A stretch of DNA of 64,000 nt from Choricystis sp. odSpoLacu1 (taxonomy: Eukaryota > Chlorophyta > Trebouxiophyceae). This document shows positions 1 to 9,249 of this stretch, piece by piece (the first letter of the stretch is position 1; every line of letters starts with the position of its first letter). Below the pieces are notes generated by a model, which ran no database searches, was not told where the DNA came from, and saw nothing but the letters and a program-made list of their open reading frames with translations. The stretch covers positions 1,178,001-1,242,000 of the forward strand of contig OY253649.1 in NCBI GenBank assembly GCA_958009055.1, read 5' to 3'. The position numbers and the translations under genes were made by a program.

Positions 1-684
1 GGGTTCGCCGCCTCCCTGTCCGCCAGGCCGTCCGCAAACGCGTCCCCATTGACGGCGACGGCGGCGGCTGTCAGTCGCAGGACATCCAAGTCCTGGGCGG
101 TGAGGCCTCCCGGCGTCGAAACTGCATAGCGAGGCGGCGGCGGCGGGGCTAACGGCGCCCCTCCCCCCGCCACCGACGACGGCAGCACCGTCTTGGCGGC
201 GGCGGCAGCAGCAGCCGCTTTGTCTGCGGCGGACGCGTTGACGGCGGGTGGCGGGGCGGCGGTGAGCGGGGCATCGTCGCCGCGGCGCGCGGCCTCGATC
301 CGGGCACGATAGTACGCGTGGTAGGGGTCGCCCTCCGTCAGAAACGAAAACTTGGAGTTGGCTTTCTCGTTGGCCAGGATTTTTTGTTCAAAGGACTCGC
401 CTGGGGGGGAGGGGTGGTGGGATGGTTGAGGTGCGGTGTTTTGCGTGTGTGCCCGTGCGTCGCCTCGACCCTTCCCACTCACCGTTCCGCGCCACAAACT
501 GGGCCGTCTTGTCCACAATGCCCCGAATGTCGGGCGGCGGCACAATGATGCCGACCACCTGCGTCTGCGACGGCACGACCGTCGTCGGCGGCGCGCGCGC
601 CCGCGACGTGCGGGGGCCCGCGCCCGGCACGACGGCAAGGGTGGTTGCGCCGTTGGTGGCGTCCGTGTCCATGGCGTCCGTCAT
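1..684 (-). CDS. SF3A1: Splicing factor 3A subunit 1 (SF3A1/Prp21), 5' part only
   Basis: This is a U2 snRNP component that helps the SF3a complex engage the branch site in the nucleus. Exon 1 is 483-684 and exon 2 runs from 400 past position 1. The 82-nt intron has a G|GTGAGT donor and a CCCAG acceptor, and splicing restores one frame. The N-terminus carries a SURP module: VPPPDIRGIVDKTAQFVARNG is continued after the splice by ESFEQKILANEK, FSFLTEGDPYHAYYRARIE. A Pro/Ala linker follows, and then LTAQDLDVLRLTA, which opens the second SURP repeat before the window ends. The ATG at 684 is preferred; another in-frame ATG lies at 672. The C-terminal ubiquitin-like half is outside the window. The gene is divergent from NDUFAF2. 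The SURP pair at this spacing is diagnostic of the family. Confidence 0.9.
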
Positions 685-1041
685 GGGGAAGGGAGCGCGA
701 GGAACAGGGGGGAGAGAGTCGCCGCCGCAGAGAGACGGTTGATGTGACGGCGTGGGGGGTGGCGCGTCCGTGTGCCAACCGCACACAGCGTCCCCTGCAA
801 CGGACACAGAAGCACGCTTGTGCCCTGTGCGCGCGAGGGAAACACACACCCGTCCAAAAGTTGTGACCAAAAAACACAACCAAGAGCGCAGAGAACGCGG
901 AAATTCACTTTCCGGTGCAGCTAAAAGCTGCCGCCTCCTGGCCGCCTCTTGGCGCTTGGCTGACGCGTTGCGCGTGCTGCACGCTCCTGTGTCTGAGCCA
1001 CACACACACACGCACACGCGTGGCCACAACACAAAACCCCA
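685..1041. promoter_or_regulatory. Divergent spacer between SF3A1 and NDUFAF2
   Basis: This 357-bp gap separates two start codons that point away from each other, so it must hold both promoters and 5' leaders. A CA-rich repeat near 1001-1020 lies just upstream of the NDUFAF2 ATG. No TATA box or coding exon is evident. The regulatory role is inferred from position only. Confidence 0.4.
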
Positions 1042-1482
1042 ATGCGCCCCTCCCTCCTAACCCGCGTCCTGTCCGCGGTCGGCCTGCGCCGCCGCGTGTG
1101 CGTGGGGGGGGACGTGCACGGCAACCTGTACTACGCGTGGTCGGAGCCGGGGGATGAACCGGGAGACCCGCCGCGCGAGCGGCGCGAGGTGGCCCCCCCC
1201 TCCAAAACGCCCCACCTGTTTGACGCGCGCACCGTGCCGCCCGAGTGGGCGGCCTGGTTGAGGCGGACACGGGCGACGCCGCCGTCTCCTGAAGAAGTGG
1301 CCGCCAATGAAGCGAGGCGGGAGAGGACGCGGGCGCTGGCGGCGGTGGTGGACGAGAGAGCGGCGGCCGCGCGCGCGGCGCGCGCGGCGCTGGAGGCGGC
1401 TGACGGGGCGGACCGAGGGCCGGCGCCGTTGCTGGATGCCTCGTTTGAGCCGGCAGCGTGGACCCCCGGGGACAAGAAGTAG
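1042..1482 (+). CDS. NDUFAF2: NDUFAF2-like complex I assembly factor (mimitin, NDUFA12 family)
   Basis: This intronless 146-aa protein belongs to the NDUFA12/B17.2-like family, whose NDUFAF2 branch assists late assembly of mitochondrial complex I. It has the expected VGGDVHGNLYYAW strand, then RREVAPPSKTPHLFDARTV, then the family hallmark PPEWAAWLRRTR-PPSPEE, and a charged Ala/Arg-rich helical tail. The absence of the extra sequence typical of the structural subunit NDUFA12, and the long C-terminal helix, favour the assembly factor. The ATG at 1042 starts just upstream of the conserved block and follows a CA-rich leader. The stop at 1480-1482 lies 47 bp from the convergent glycosyltransferase stop. 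Confidence 0.8.
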   Translation: MRPSLLTRVLSAVGLRRRVCVGGDVHGNLYYAWSEPGDEPGDPPRERREVAPPSKTPHLFDARTVPPEWAAWLRRTRATPPSPEEVAANEARRERTRALAAVVDERAAAARAARAALEAADGADRGPAPLLDASFEPAAWTPGDKK

Positions 1483-1529
1483 AAGTGACCGTTGGGTTAG
1501 AGAGGGTCCTGTAAAAACACTACAAAAAA

Positions 1530-3050
1530 TCATGCTGCCTCCACCTTGCCTTGCGCCGTCTCCTTGAGCTCGATCCAGCGAGAGAAGTACTCGGTGGCCC
1601 GTGTCCCTGCCGCCCACAGCGCGGCCCCCGCAAAGTCGCGGCTGCGCGAGACGGGCAGCGCATCGGCCGCGGAGGCGACCGCAGCCACAACGCGAGGCGC
1701 CCCCCCCACGCACAGCGCGTCGTGCAGGCCGTACCCCGCGCCCTGTGCGGCGTGCCAGGCGGCGTCATCGGTGGCCAGGCGGAGAGCGGAGGCCGTGATG
1801 TCAGCGGGCGTGACACAGTCGCTGGCGCCGCCCCAACCCTTCACAGCGTGCAACGCAGTCGGTGGCGGCACAGCACCTGTGGTGCCATCCTCCAACTGCT
1901 GCCAGTCCTCCACTCTCAGCCCCTCGCTGCCGATGGGCGTCGTCACGGCGGGCGTGCCGCGGCGCCAGGCGTCGATGAGCTTGCCTTTGAGCCCAGCGCC
2001 GTAGGTCAGGGGGGCGAGCAGAACGCGGGCGCGCGCGATGGGGGACAAATTCGCAGCGTGACCGCGCACGTGCACACCCAGGGCCGGTCGTTGCAGGGCT
2101 GCGGCGACTGATCGGCGTTCGTGTGTGTAGGACCCAAAGATGTCTAACTGCGCGCGCTCCTTGCCCAGCTCCGCCCGCAGCGCGCGCCACCCGTCCGGAG
2201 CATCAAGATACCATTGCAGCCCCTCCACGTTGGGCGGGTGCAGGAAGGAGCCGATCGCGACAAAGCCGGCACGTTGGGAGAGGGGGGGGGCGGCGGTGGG
2301 TCGCGCGCGCGTGCGCGCAAACAGTGGCGCGAGCACGAGTTTTGAGGGCGGCACACCGAGTGTGTTGACGAGCCACGCGTGTTCTACGGGCGAACAAACC
2401 AAGACGGTGTCCGACCGGGCGATCGCCGCTCACTCGCGCGCGGCATCAGTGTCGGCCGCGTCCGGCCACGCGTCCAGGGCGGCGGTGACGGGACACCGTC
2501 CAGCACGTAGCGCGGCTGTGGCTGCCACCCCTCGCGCTCGCCGCAGCGCGTGGCAGTCCTGCATATCAAGCACGCGAGCTGCGGACGGCAGCGTCTCGCG
2601 CACGCGCCATGAGAACGCTTCCTCCGCGATGAAGCGGTCGAAGATGACAACATCGGGGCGGGTGGCCTGCAACACGGCATCCAGTTCACTCGCTCGGTTG
2701 AGCGGGACGCGGTGGGTCGGCACGCCGCGCCGCGCGAGCGCAGTGGTGGCAACCGTCGGCACCGCAGCAGCACCAACAGCCACCGCCCAGCCAGCCGCCT
2801 GAGCTGCCGCGATCAGGGATGCAGTGCGCACGCCAGCAGCAGACGACGCGGGTTCAGGCCACTCAAAACCCAGGAACAGGATTGATTTTGGGGCGGCCGG
2901 CGCGGCAGCGAGCGCCGAGTCAGGGGCGCCCGCGCCCGCTGCCGCAGCGCGACCGCGCACTCGACACAAGGAGGGACATGTTTGGAGTAGTGTACGCGCA
3001 GTGGAGTGTCGCATTGGCGCCGGTGGCGGCTGGGGAAGAGGGCGCGGCAT
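1530..3050 (-). pseudogene. Group 1 (GT4-like) glycosyltransferase interrupted by one in-frame TGA
   Basis: The reading frame from the ATG at 3050 to the stop at 1530 encodes about 506 residues with a GT4-type architecture. The N-terminal Rossmann part contains SILFLGFEWPEPASSAAGVR and RVLDMQDCHALR. The C-terminal donor-binding part contains DTVLVCSPVEHAWLVNTLGV, GFVAIGSFLHPPNVEGLQWY and LAPLTYGAGLKGKLIDAWRRG. A single TGA at 2430-2432 breaks the frame after TDAARE, and coding resumes in the same frame with AAIARSDTVL. No GT-AG intron removes it in frame: a 50-nt GTGAGC...TAG segment would shift the frame. It could be a base-call error, a recent nonsense mutation, or a UGA recoded as another residue. 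The acceptor sugar is unknown. Confidence 0.65.
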
Positions 3051-3130
3051 GCGGCATGCGGAGCAAAACGGCGCGGCGGAGTGACCTCCCCACACCCCGC
3101 CAGAGTTCGTGTGTGCGTCTTATTATTGTC

Positions 3131-4461
3131 TCACACGCACGACGCCCACAACACACCCACACACCCCACCTGCACCACCGCCAGCGCCACCACGCCTGCC
3201 ACCCGCCCCCACGCGCGCCGCGCTGCGAGACGCGTGAGCAGCGCAGACACCTCATTGCGCGCGTCCTCCAGCGCAGCCAGCGCGGCAGCTGTGCCCGCTG
3301 CAGAGGTGGTGTCGCCACCACTGCCACCAGCAGCAGACGGCACGGACGCCGACACAGTCGCGTGCACCGCAGCGTCCAACCCGCGCGCGCGCGCGCCAAA
3401 CCGCAGCGCACCCAGCGTCTCCCCCGCGTCCGCCTCCCCCGGGGACGCATACACGATGACTGTGGGGCGGGCGCCGCCGGACAGGCCGTCCCGCAGGACA
3501 CGGGTCAGTGCTGCATCGCGAAACGGCACATGCGGTCGCCCCGCTGCGAGTGCCGACACGACGCGGCCCAGCACGGCTAGGGACGCGTTGATCGCGCGCC
3601 CTTCGTCCGCGGTGGACCCCACGGCCCCGGTGCGGGTGACCCGCTCGGAGCCGGCGAGGTCGACCAGGGCAAGCGTGGCGGGCGCGCGCCACGTTTTGAC
3701 GCCCCCCACCGCTACGATCAGTATGGCGTGCGACCGGGAGCTGGTGGCGTTGGACGTGGTGGTCCCCATGGCGCGGGTGGAGGAGGCGCGGCGCATGGCG
3801 GCCGCCAGGGCGGGGCCGTCGGACGCGGCCACGGCCTTCGCGCCGCTCAGCACCACCCGCCCATCCACGCCCGCGCCCACCGTCACGTCGCGGCCGCCGC
3901 CCAGCAGGCAGCGCACTTTGTCGCAGTAAATCTCAACCGCGGTCAGGTGCAGGGTGGCGCCGGGCGGGGACGCGGCGGCCAGCGCGGCCGCCGCGCGCGG
4001 TGCGACGCCCGGGGCGGCGGGGGTGCCAAAAATGGTGTGCGTTTTGCCGGACCCGGTTTGTCCTGGGTAGTAAAAGGTGGGTAAAGGTCAGATATGCATG
4101 GGAAAACACCAACGAGGCCGTCCGAGGCCGCCCCCTCCCCTCCTCTGTCACCATAGGCCGAGACCAACGCGCACGTCCCGCGCGCGACGCACGCCACGCC
4201 GTCCGCCACAGCACTCCACACTGCGTCCTGGTCTGCGTCACCGTCCATCACGCCGTCCGGAAAGTCAAAGTCGGCGGCCGGGACGGCGGGCGGCACAGCG
4301 GCGAGGGAGAGAGAGGTGGCGTCGGGCGTTGGCGTGACGACGTGCGGACCGTCCGCCGGCGTCAGGGGGCGCAGGCGCACGATGACTTTGGCGGTGGTGG
4401 CATGAGAGGTGGGCGGCGTGTCGGGCGCGGGGGTGGCGGTGTCGCGCTTGGCGGGGGTCAT
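3131..4461 (-). CDS. Short kinesin motor protein with hydrophobic C-terminus
   Basis: This is a kinesin ATPase motor of 413 aa. Exon 1 is 4152-4461 and exon 2 is 3131-4062, with an 89-nt intron that splits the first Gly codon of the P-loop GQTGSGKT. Other motor motifs are SNATSSRSH (switch I), LVDLAGSE (switch II) and DEGRAINASLAVLGRVV, followed by HVPFRDAALTRVL and PTVIVYASP. After the motor only about 75 residues remain: a short Ala-rich helix and then a hydrophobic end, WGRVAGVVALAVVQVG. There is no long stalk. The missing coiled coil and the possible membrane tail are unusual, and a 3' exon could have been missed because a GTGGGG donor-like site lies near the stop. It is 91 bp downstream of QSOX on the same strand. 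The subfamily is unknown. Confidence 0.85.
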
Positions 4462-4552
4462 CTTCTTTGTCGGACAGGAGTGAATGATCACAAACTTTCG
4501 CCCTTCCCACAAACCAACGCCCACGCCAAAAAAAACACTCTCTATCTCTCTT

Positions 4553-6139
4553 CTAGTGCTTCTCCTTGCCCTTTGCCCCACGCCCCGCGCGCGCCCCCAG
4601 CGCCGCCCCCGCGGCCACCACACCAAAAATGACGACCCCCACCACCGGCGACCCGCCGCCCGCGGTGCGGCGGCCGTCCCGCCCGTCCAGGCCGCGGCGG
4701 CCCAGGTGGGCGGCGGCGGCAGCTGCAGCAGCCGCGCGGGCGGTGCGGTCGGGGCCGCCATAGTAGGAGATCAAGAATGAATCCACCGCGCCATCATTCC
4801 ACTGGGGGGCGCCTCCCACGCCGGGTGCGGGGGCAGCGCAGGTCGGGCATAGGGACCGGGGCGGCCACTGCGTTTTGGGGTGGGCGGGGTCGGCGGTGCC
4901 GCCGGCGGCAGCGTCTTCCGTCGCGAGCCGCGCGTTCACCTCGTTGTGCGCGCGCCAGCCCCACAGGCGCCCGTCCCGCCCCGACGCCACCGTCTGGGCG
5001 GCGGGGGACGCCACCATCTCGCCAAAGTGGGAGGCGCAGTCGGCGCACGCGAAAAAGTGGGCCACCCACCCTGCGACGCTGTCAAGCCACACACGCCCTG
5101 CAGTGTCGCCGTCCCCCGCGCCCGCCGCCAGGGCGTGGAACAGGGTCCACAGGCCGCACGTGTAACCGCTCCCGGTGTGTGGGGGGGTGGGCGCGCACGC
5201 GTGCCAGTCGGCGGGAGGGGGAGAGGGGCCACACAACCGCACCGCGCGCAGCGCTGCCAGCGCGGCCACGGGAGGGGGGCCCCCAGCCCCAGCCGCCACC
5301 GGCCAGTCCCTGTCCAGAGTCGCCAACAGGGTTCCCGCCCCCGCCGCGCACGCGGGCAGCGGGTGGGCGGCCGCGACAAGGGACGCAAAAGCGTGCAGCG
5401 CGGCGCGCGCGCCCGGCTCGGCCAGGGCGGCGTCACCGGTCAGGGCGTACTCAAAGGTGAGCACGGTGGCTTTCTCCAGGCCGTGCAGGTCCATTGTCTG
5501 TTGAGAGAGGGAGGAGAGGAGGGGTGGTGGTGAATTTTTTTTCGTCTGTTGCGACCCGAGAAGGGTGCCTCCCGCCCTCGCCATCCACCACCACCACCAC
5601 ACACGCACACACACCGCTGCCGGCAACGCCGCCGTGTCCGCCGTGACGGCCGGCTTGGCGGGCACGTGGCCTCCACCACCGCCCCCGGCCGCCTCCAGTT
5701 TGGCCGCTTCCTCCCTCGCCCACGCCGCCACGGCGCCCGCCTCGTGCGCCCCGCCATACTTGGCCAGGTGGGGCGCGTTCTTGCCCTTGACGCCCGCCAG
5801 CGTGGCCGCGGACGCAACGTGCAGGGTGGGGTAGGACCGTACATTGAAAAGATTGCACAGCGTCGCCTCGTTCGCACAGTCAACGCGGGCCACAGTGATG
5901 GCGGACCCACTCAACTGCGTCGCAGCGGCTTCAAACACGGGGGCAAACCGCTGGCACGCGCCGCACCAGTGCGCGAAAAACTCGAGCAGCACGGGCGTTG
6001 ACGGGGGCAGTGCCGCGACGCCGCTATTAAACGTGACCCCCGTCCACGTGGTGATGGGGGGGGGTGGCTCTGGTGCGGCGGCAGCCGCTGGCGCAGAGGC
6101 CAGGGCTGCCGCGGCGAGGAGGAAAGGAACGATTCGCAT
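4553..6139 (-). CDS. QSOX: Quiescin sulfhydryl oxidase (thioredoxin + ERV/ALR)
   Basis: QSOX is a flavoenzyme that makes disulfides in secretory proteins and passes electrons to oxygen. Exons are 5615-6139 and 4553-5497; the 117-nt intron also leaves the frame open, so an unspliced reading looks coding. The 489-aa product has a signal peptide (MRIVPFLLAAAALASAPAAA), a thioredoxin domain with active site CGAC at residues 59-62, and an ERV/ALR domain with SGYTCGLWTLFHALA, the redox motif FFACADCASHF and a distal CPTC. A C-terminal transmembrane helix, SPVVGVVIFGVVAAGAALGA, is followed by a basic tail. That order is diagnostic of plant and protist QSOX. The stop is followed at once by a GA-rich tract. 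Confidence 0.92.
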   Translation of the reverse strand: MRIVPFLLAAAALASAPAAAAAPEPPPPITTWTGVTFNSGVAALPPSTPVLLEFFAHWCGACQRFAPVFEAAATQLSGSAITVARVDCANEATLCNLFNVRSYPTLHVASAATLAGVKGKNAPHLAKYGGAHEAGAVAAWAREEAAKLEAAGGGGGGHVPAKPAVTADTAALPAAVCVRVWWWWWMARAGGTLLGSQQTKKNSPPPLLSSLSQQTMDLHGLEKATVLTFEYALTGDAALAEPGARAALHAFASLVAAAHPLPACAAGAGTLLATLDRDWPVAAGAGGPPPVAALAALRAVRLCGPSPPPADWHACAPTPPHTGSGYTCGLWTLFHALAAGAGDGDTAGRVWLDSVAGWVAHFFACADCASHFGEMVASPAAQTVASGRDGRLWGWRAHNEVNARLATEDAAAGGTADPAHPKTQWPPRSLCPTCAAPAPGVGGAPQWNDGAVDSFLISYYGGPDRTARAAAAAAAAAHLGRRGLDGRDGRRTAGGGSPVVGVVIFGVVAAGAALGARAGRGAKGKEKH

Positions 6140-6254
6140 CGAAAAGCGGGGAGGTGGTGTGATTTTTTGATTTGTTTTCACCATCCGCCCTCCTCTGCTT
6201 CTAAGCTACGTTTACAAAATCACCAGCAACACGCACTCTCTACTCTCACACTCT

Positions 6255-6638
6255 CTACTTCTTAACCACCGGCTCCCCTCGCACCCCGTCAGGTACGTTC
6301 CACCTCCCGGGCGCCAACGCCAACGCCGCCCGCACGCGCGCCGGTGCCAGCGGCGGCCTCGGGGCGTCGCCACCAACGCCTCGGGGCACGGTGGCCAGGC
6401 CCGCGTCGGGGGCGCGGTACAGGCGGGCGTCGGTGGGGACGCCGGAGAGGTAGTTGGTGGGTTGCATGGATGACTGGGTGTAATCGTATAGCCTCCTCAG
6501 GTTGTAGAACGCCATCAGGTCGTCCGAGGGGCAGGGTTCATCCTGTGGCAGAGAGAGGCAGGCGGACGGGTCGGTGGAGGGGGGGGGCGAGGACATCAGA
6601 GGGGCTTTTTGTCGCGTCGACAAGAGTGAGTCGGCCAT
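6255..6638 (-). CDS. Hypothetical 127-aa protein
   Basis: An open frame of 127 codons from the ATG at 6638 to a TAG at 6255, ending in the purine tract common after stops in this window. The middle, DDLMAFYNLRRLYDYTQSSM, looks like a folded segment rather than a GC shadow, and the C-terminus is Pro/Arg-rich. I do not recognise a family. There is no signal peptide or membrane segment. The sequence CTCTGCCACAG|GATGAA around codon 32 resembles a 3' splice site, so the true first exon may differ. It is divergent from the phosphatase gene, with a 130-bp spacer. Confidence 0.5.
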   Translation of the reverse strand: MADSLLSTRQKAPLMSSPPPSTDPSACLSLPQDEPCPSDDLMAFYNLRRLYDYTQSSMQPTNYLSGVPTDARLYRAPDAGLATVPRGVGGDAPRPPLAPARVRAALALAPGRWNVPDGVRGEPVVKK

Positions 6639-6768
6639 ACCGAAAAACAGAAAAGCAAGGGCATTTCTGTGGGGCAGTCGCCGCCCGCGCTCTCGCTAGA
6701 CGCTTGACTAGTGCCTGCCTCCCAGTCCACACAGGTTCCGAGCCAGTCACGAACACACGCAGAACGCA
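6639..6768. promoter_or_regulatory. Divergent promoter spacer, 130 bp
   Basis: Only 130 bp separate the start codons of the hypothetical gene and the phosphatase gene. Both promoters and leaders must fit here unless the transcripts overlap. No TATA box is seen; the role is inferred from gene orientation. Confidence 0.4.
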
Positions 6769-7701
6769 ATGGAGGAGGGCGGCAGCGACCCGCTCCTCCC
6801 GCCGCCGCCACGCGCCCGCCCTCGCGCCCTCACCCTGACCCACGCCGCGGCCGCAGCCCTCGCCCTGACCGCCACCCTGACGCTGGCTGGCCCGGGGGGC
6901 GGCTGCTCCGCTGTGGCACTCTTTTCTGCGCCCTCGAGGCACGGCCCCGCGTACGACACCCTGCTCGCAGCGGCCGGCCCCCTCCTCCCACCCACCCTCC
7001 ACGCCACACTCCACACCCCGCCCCCCGCCTCCCGCGGCCGCACCATCATCGTGGGCGACGTGCACGGCTGTGCAGACGAGCTGAGTAGGTTGCTCGAAGA
7101 AGTCGAGTTCGAAAAAGGGCGCGACGTATTGATCTTAGCGGGTGATGCTGTCGCCAAGGGCCCTGCATCAGCCGCCGTCCTCGACATGGTGCTGGACCTG
7201 GGGGCGACTTTCGTGCGCGGCAACCATGACGACCTGGCGCTGGCAGACTGGGAGGCGGGGAAAGAAAACACGCTTAATTTGACGGCGAGGCACGCGGCCC
7301 TCCTCCGCTCCCTGCCCTGGTCCGTCTCCCTGCCCGATGTGGGCGCCGTCGTCGTGCACGCAGGAGCCCTGCCAGGTGTCCCATTCGAACGTCAATCCTT
7401 AGTCGACCTGTACACGATCAAAAGCGTCACTGGGGGTGGCCTCTTCCACACCCCGCTCCGCGCGTCTCGCACGCCGGGCGGCCCCGCCTGGGCCCCTCTG
7501 TGGCGTGGCCCACCTCACGTCGTGTTTGGGCACGACTCGGACAGGGGTTTGCAGCTGGCCTCGGCCGCCACAGGGCTCGACACAGGGTGTGTGGAAGGGG
7601 GCGAACTAACAGCGCTCGTTATCATGCCCCTAAAAAAGAGGGAGGTCGGCCCCTGGCCAGGGGGCGACATCAAGAGTGTGCGGTGTCGCAAGTACTGGTA
7701 G
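6769..7701 (+). CDS. ApaH-like metallophosphatase (PPP superfamily)
   Basis: This single-exon 310-aa protein is a metal-dependent phosphatase of the ApaH-like branch, whose members hydrolyse dinucleoside tetraphosphates or, in some protists, mRNA caps. All metal motifs are present in order: GDVHG, GDAVAKG, GNHDD, VVVHAG and VFGHD. The spacing GDVHGCADELSRLL with ILAGDAVAKGPASAAVLDMV fits ApaH-like proteins rather than PP1/PP2A. The N-terminus carries a hydrophobic stretch, LTHAAAAALALTATLTLAG, which could be a membrane anchor or signal, so the enzyme may sit at a membrane or in an organelle. The substrate cannot be read from the sequence. It converges on CIAO1 with a 62-bp gap between stops. 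Confidence 0.8.
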   Translation: MEEGGSDPLLPPPPRARPRALTLTHAAAAALALTATLTLAGPGGGCSAVALFSAPSRHGPAYDTLLAAAGPLLPPTLHATLHTPPPASRGRTIIVGDVHGCADELSRLLEEVEFEKGRDVLILAGDAVAKGPASAAVLDMVLDLGATFVRGNHDDLALADWEAGKENTLNLTARHAALLRSLPWSVSLPDVGAVVVHAGALPGVPFERQSLVDLYTIKSVTGGGLFHTPLRASRTPGGPAWAPLWRGPPHVVFGHDSDRGLQLASAATGLDTGCVEGGELTALVIMPLKKREVGPWPGGDIKSVRCRKYW

Positions 7702-7763
7702 TCGCCTCGGTGAATTTTTTTGGTTGTGTGATTCTGCCTTCTAGCGTTGTTTTTGTTTTCATT

Positions 7764-8999
7764 TTAACACTTTTTCTCGACCCGCCACACCCTCACCTTG
7801 CCGTCATCACACGCAGCCGCCACCAGCCGCCCCCCCCCCGGCCGCCACCGCACGCAGTTGACTTCGCACGCTGGGTCGGGGGACGCGACCGCAATGAGCG
7901 GCATGTGGACGGCGGCAGAGGAGGAGGAGGAGACATCACTTGGGGGCGCCCACACCCTCACACAGTCGTCCCCGCCCCCGCTGACGATCCACCCGGTGGC
8001 GGTGTCCCAGTCCAGGTCGTAGGCGCGGGCGCCCGGGTGGCCTCCCCCCGCGCTGGTGGCGGTGAGGCTCCAGAAGGCGTCGTCAGTGGCGGCGGCGGCG
8101 GGTGGCGGGCGCCACACGCGCACCGTCCCATCACCCCCCGCCGTCGCCAGCCCCCCCCCGCCCGGCCCCCACGCCACCCCCCACACGGTGGCGCCACCGT
8201 GGGCGGCCTTGATGAGACCCACACACTCCCAGTCGCCGTCGCCGGCGGCGTCGGCCCAGACTCGGGCGTCGCCATCATAGCTCGCGCTCGCGACGCGGCC
8301 GCGCGCGTCGCCACTCGCGTCCCACGCCACACTCTTGACGTCTTGCGAGTGGCCCGCTTTGACATCAGCACACTCGTACTCGCCTCCATCCAGCGCGTCC
8401 CACACCCACACCGCGCGGTCGCGGCCGCACGTGGCGACCGCGTCGCCGCGCGGGGACCAGGCGACGCCCTTGACTTCTGATTCATGCCCCGCCAGCGTGG
8501 CGACTGGGTCCCACCCGCCCGCCCCGTCAGGCGTCCACACCGTGGTGGCGCCGTCAAAGGAGGCGGCGGCGAGGCGGAAGGGGGGGATGGGGGCGAAGGC
8601 GAGCCGGCGCACGGTACGGGAGGCGGCGCCGTCCAGTGTGGTGGCCGGCGTAAAGGTGGGGGAGGGCGAGGAGGCCGAGGAGGACGTCCACAGGCGCACG
8701 GCGCGGTCGGCGCCGCAGGAGGCGAGAAGGTCGCCTGTGTGGGGGGTGGGTCGGGGAAAAGGAGAGGGTGAGGAGTCGCAACGCCATCACACCGGCCTCC
8801 CCACCGTCCCACCCCACACGATCTTTGTTTTGCAAGGGCGCAGCCAAACACGCACGCACGCAGACCATGGCGGAGGGCGCCCCCCCTCACACACACAGAC
8901 ACAACACTCACCCGACGGCGACCACGCGACGCCCCACGCCGTGCCGTCGTGCGCGTCCAGCGTGACGACGGGGACCAGGGTGTGGGTGGGGTAGATCAT
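7764..8999 (-). CDS. CIAO1: CIAO1-like WD40 protein of cytosolic Fe-S assembly
   Basis: CIAO1/Cia1 is the seven-bladed WD40 subunit of the CIA targeting complex that delivers Fe-S clusters to cytosolic and nuclear proteins. Exons are 8912-8999 and 7764-8734 (177-nt intron, phase 1), giving 352 aa, the usual family size. Repeats start with DAHDGTAWGVAWSPSG and DLLASCGADRAVRLW, and continue with ATLAGHESEVKGVAWSPRGD, AGHSQDVKSVAWDASGD, AHGGATVWGVAWGPGG and a last blade ending DDGKVRVWRV. The first blade pattern (WGVAWSP, LASCG-D-VRLW) and the CGRDRAVWVWD blade are typical of CIAO1. Assignment among WD40 families is by pattern recognition only. Confidence 0.8.
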
Positions 9000-9249
9000 A
9001 GTCAGCGCAGAGAGGGGCTGGTGGTGGTGATGCGCGGCGCGCTCTGTCCGCGCAGCCGGCAGAAACCCAATTCGCAAAATCGAGAGTGACACAAAAAAAC
9101 GAAACACGCGCCCCCTCGCCGCGTGCCCGCGTGCCCACAAGCGCACGCACACCGCGTGCGCACTCACCAACCTTCACACACCACCTGGACGGGTGCCAAG
9201 GCGTGCCGAGGCGCGAGGCTGCACGAGACACACAACCTTTCAATCCCGC

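Noticed and set aside
388..1032. 214-codon minus-strand frame that extends SF3A1 upstream
   Set aside because: It begins with a non-ATG codon and the added part is low complexity; the conserved protein starts at the ATG at 684.
2386..2435. A 50-nt GTGAGC...TAG intron that would remove the in-frame TGA of the glycosyltransferase
   Set aside because: Its length is not a multiple of three; removal throws the conserved downstream domain out of frame.
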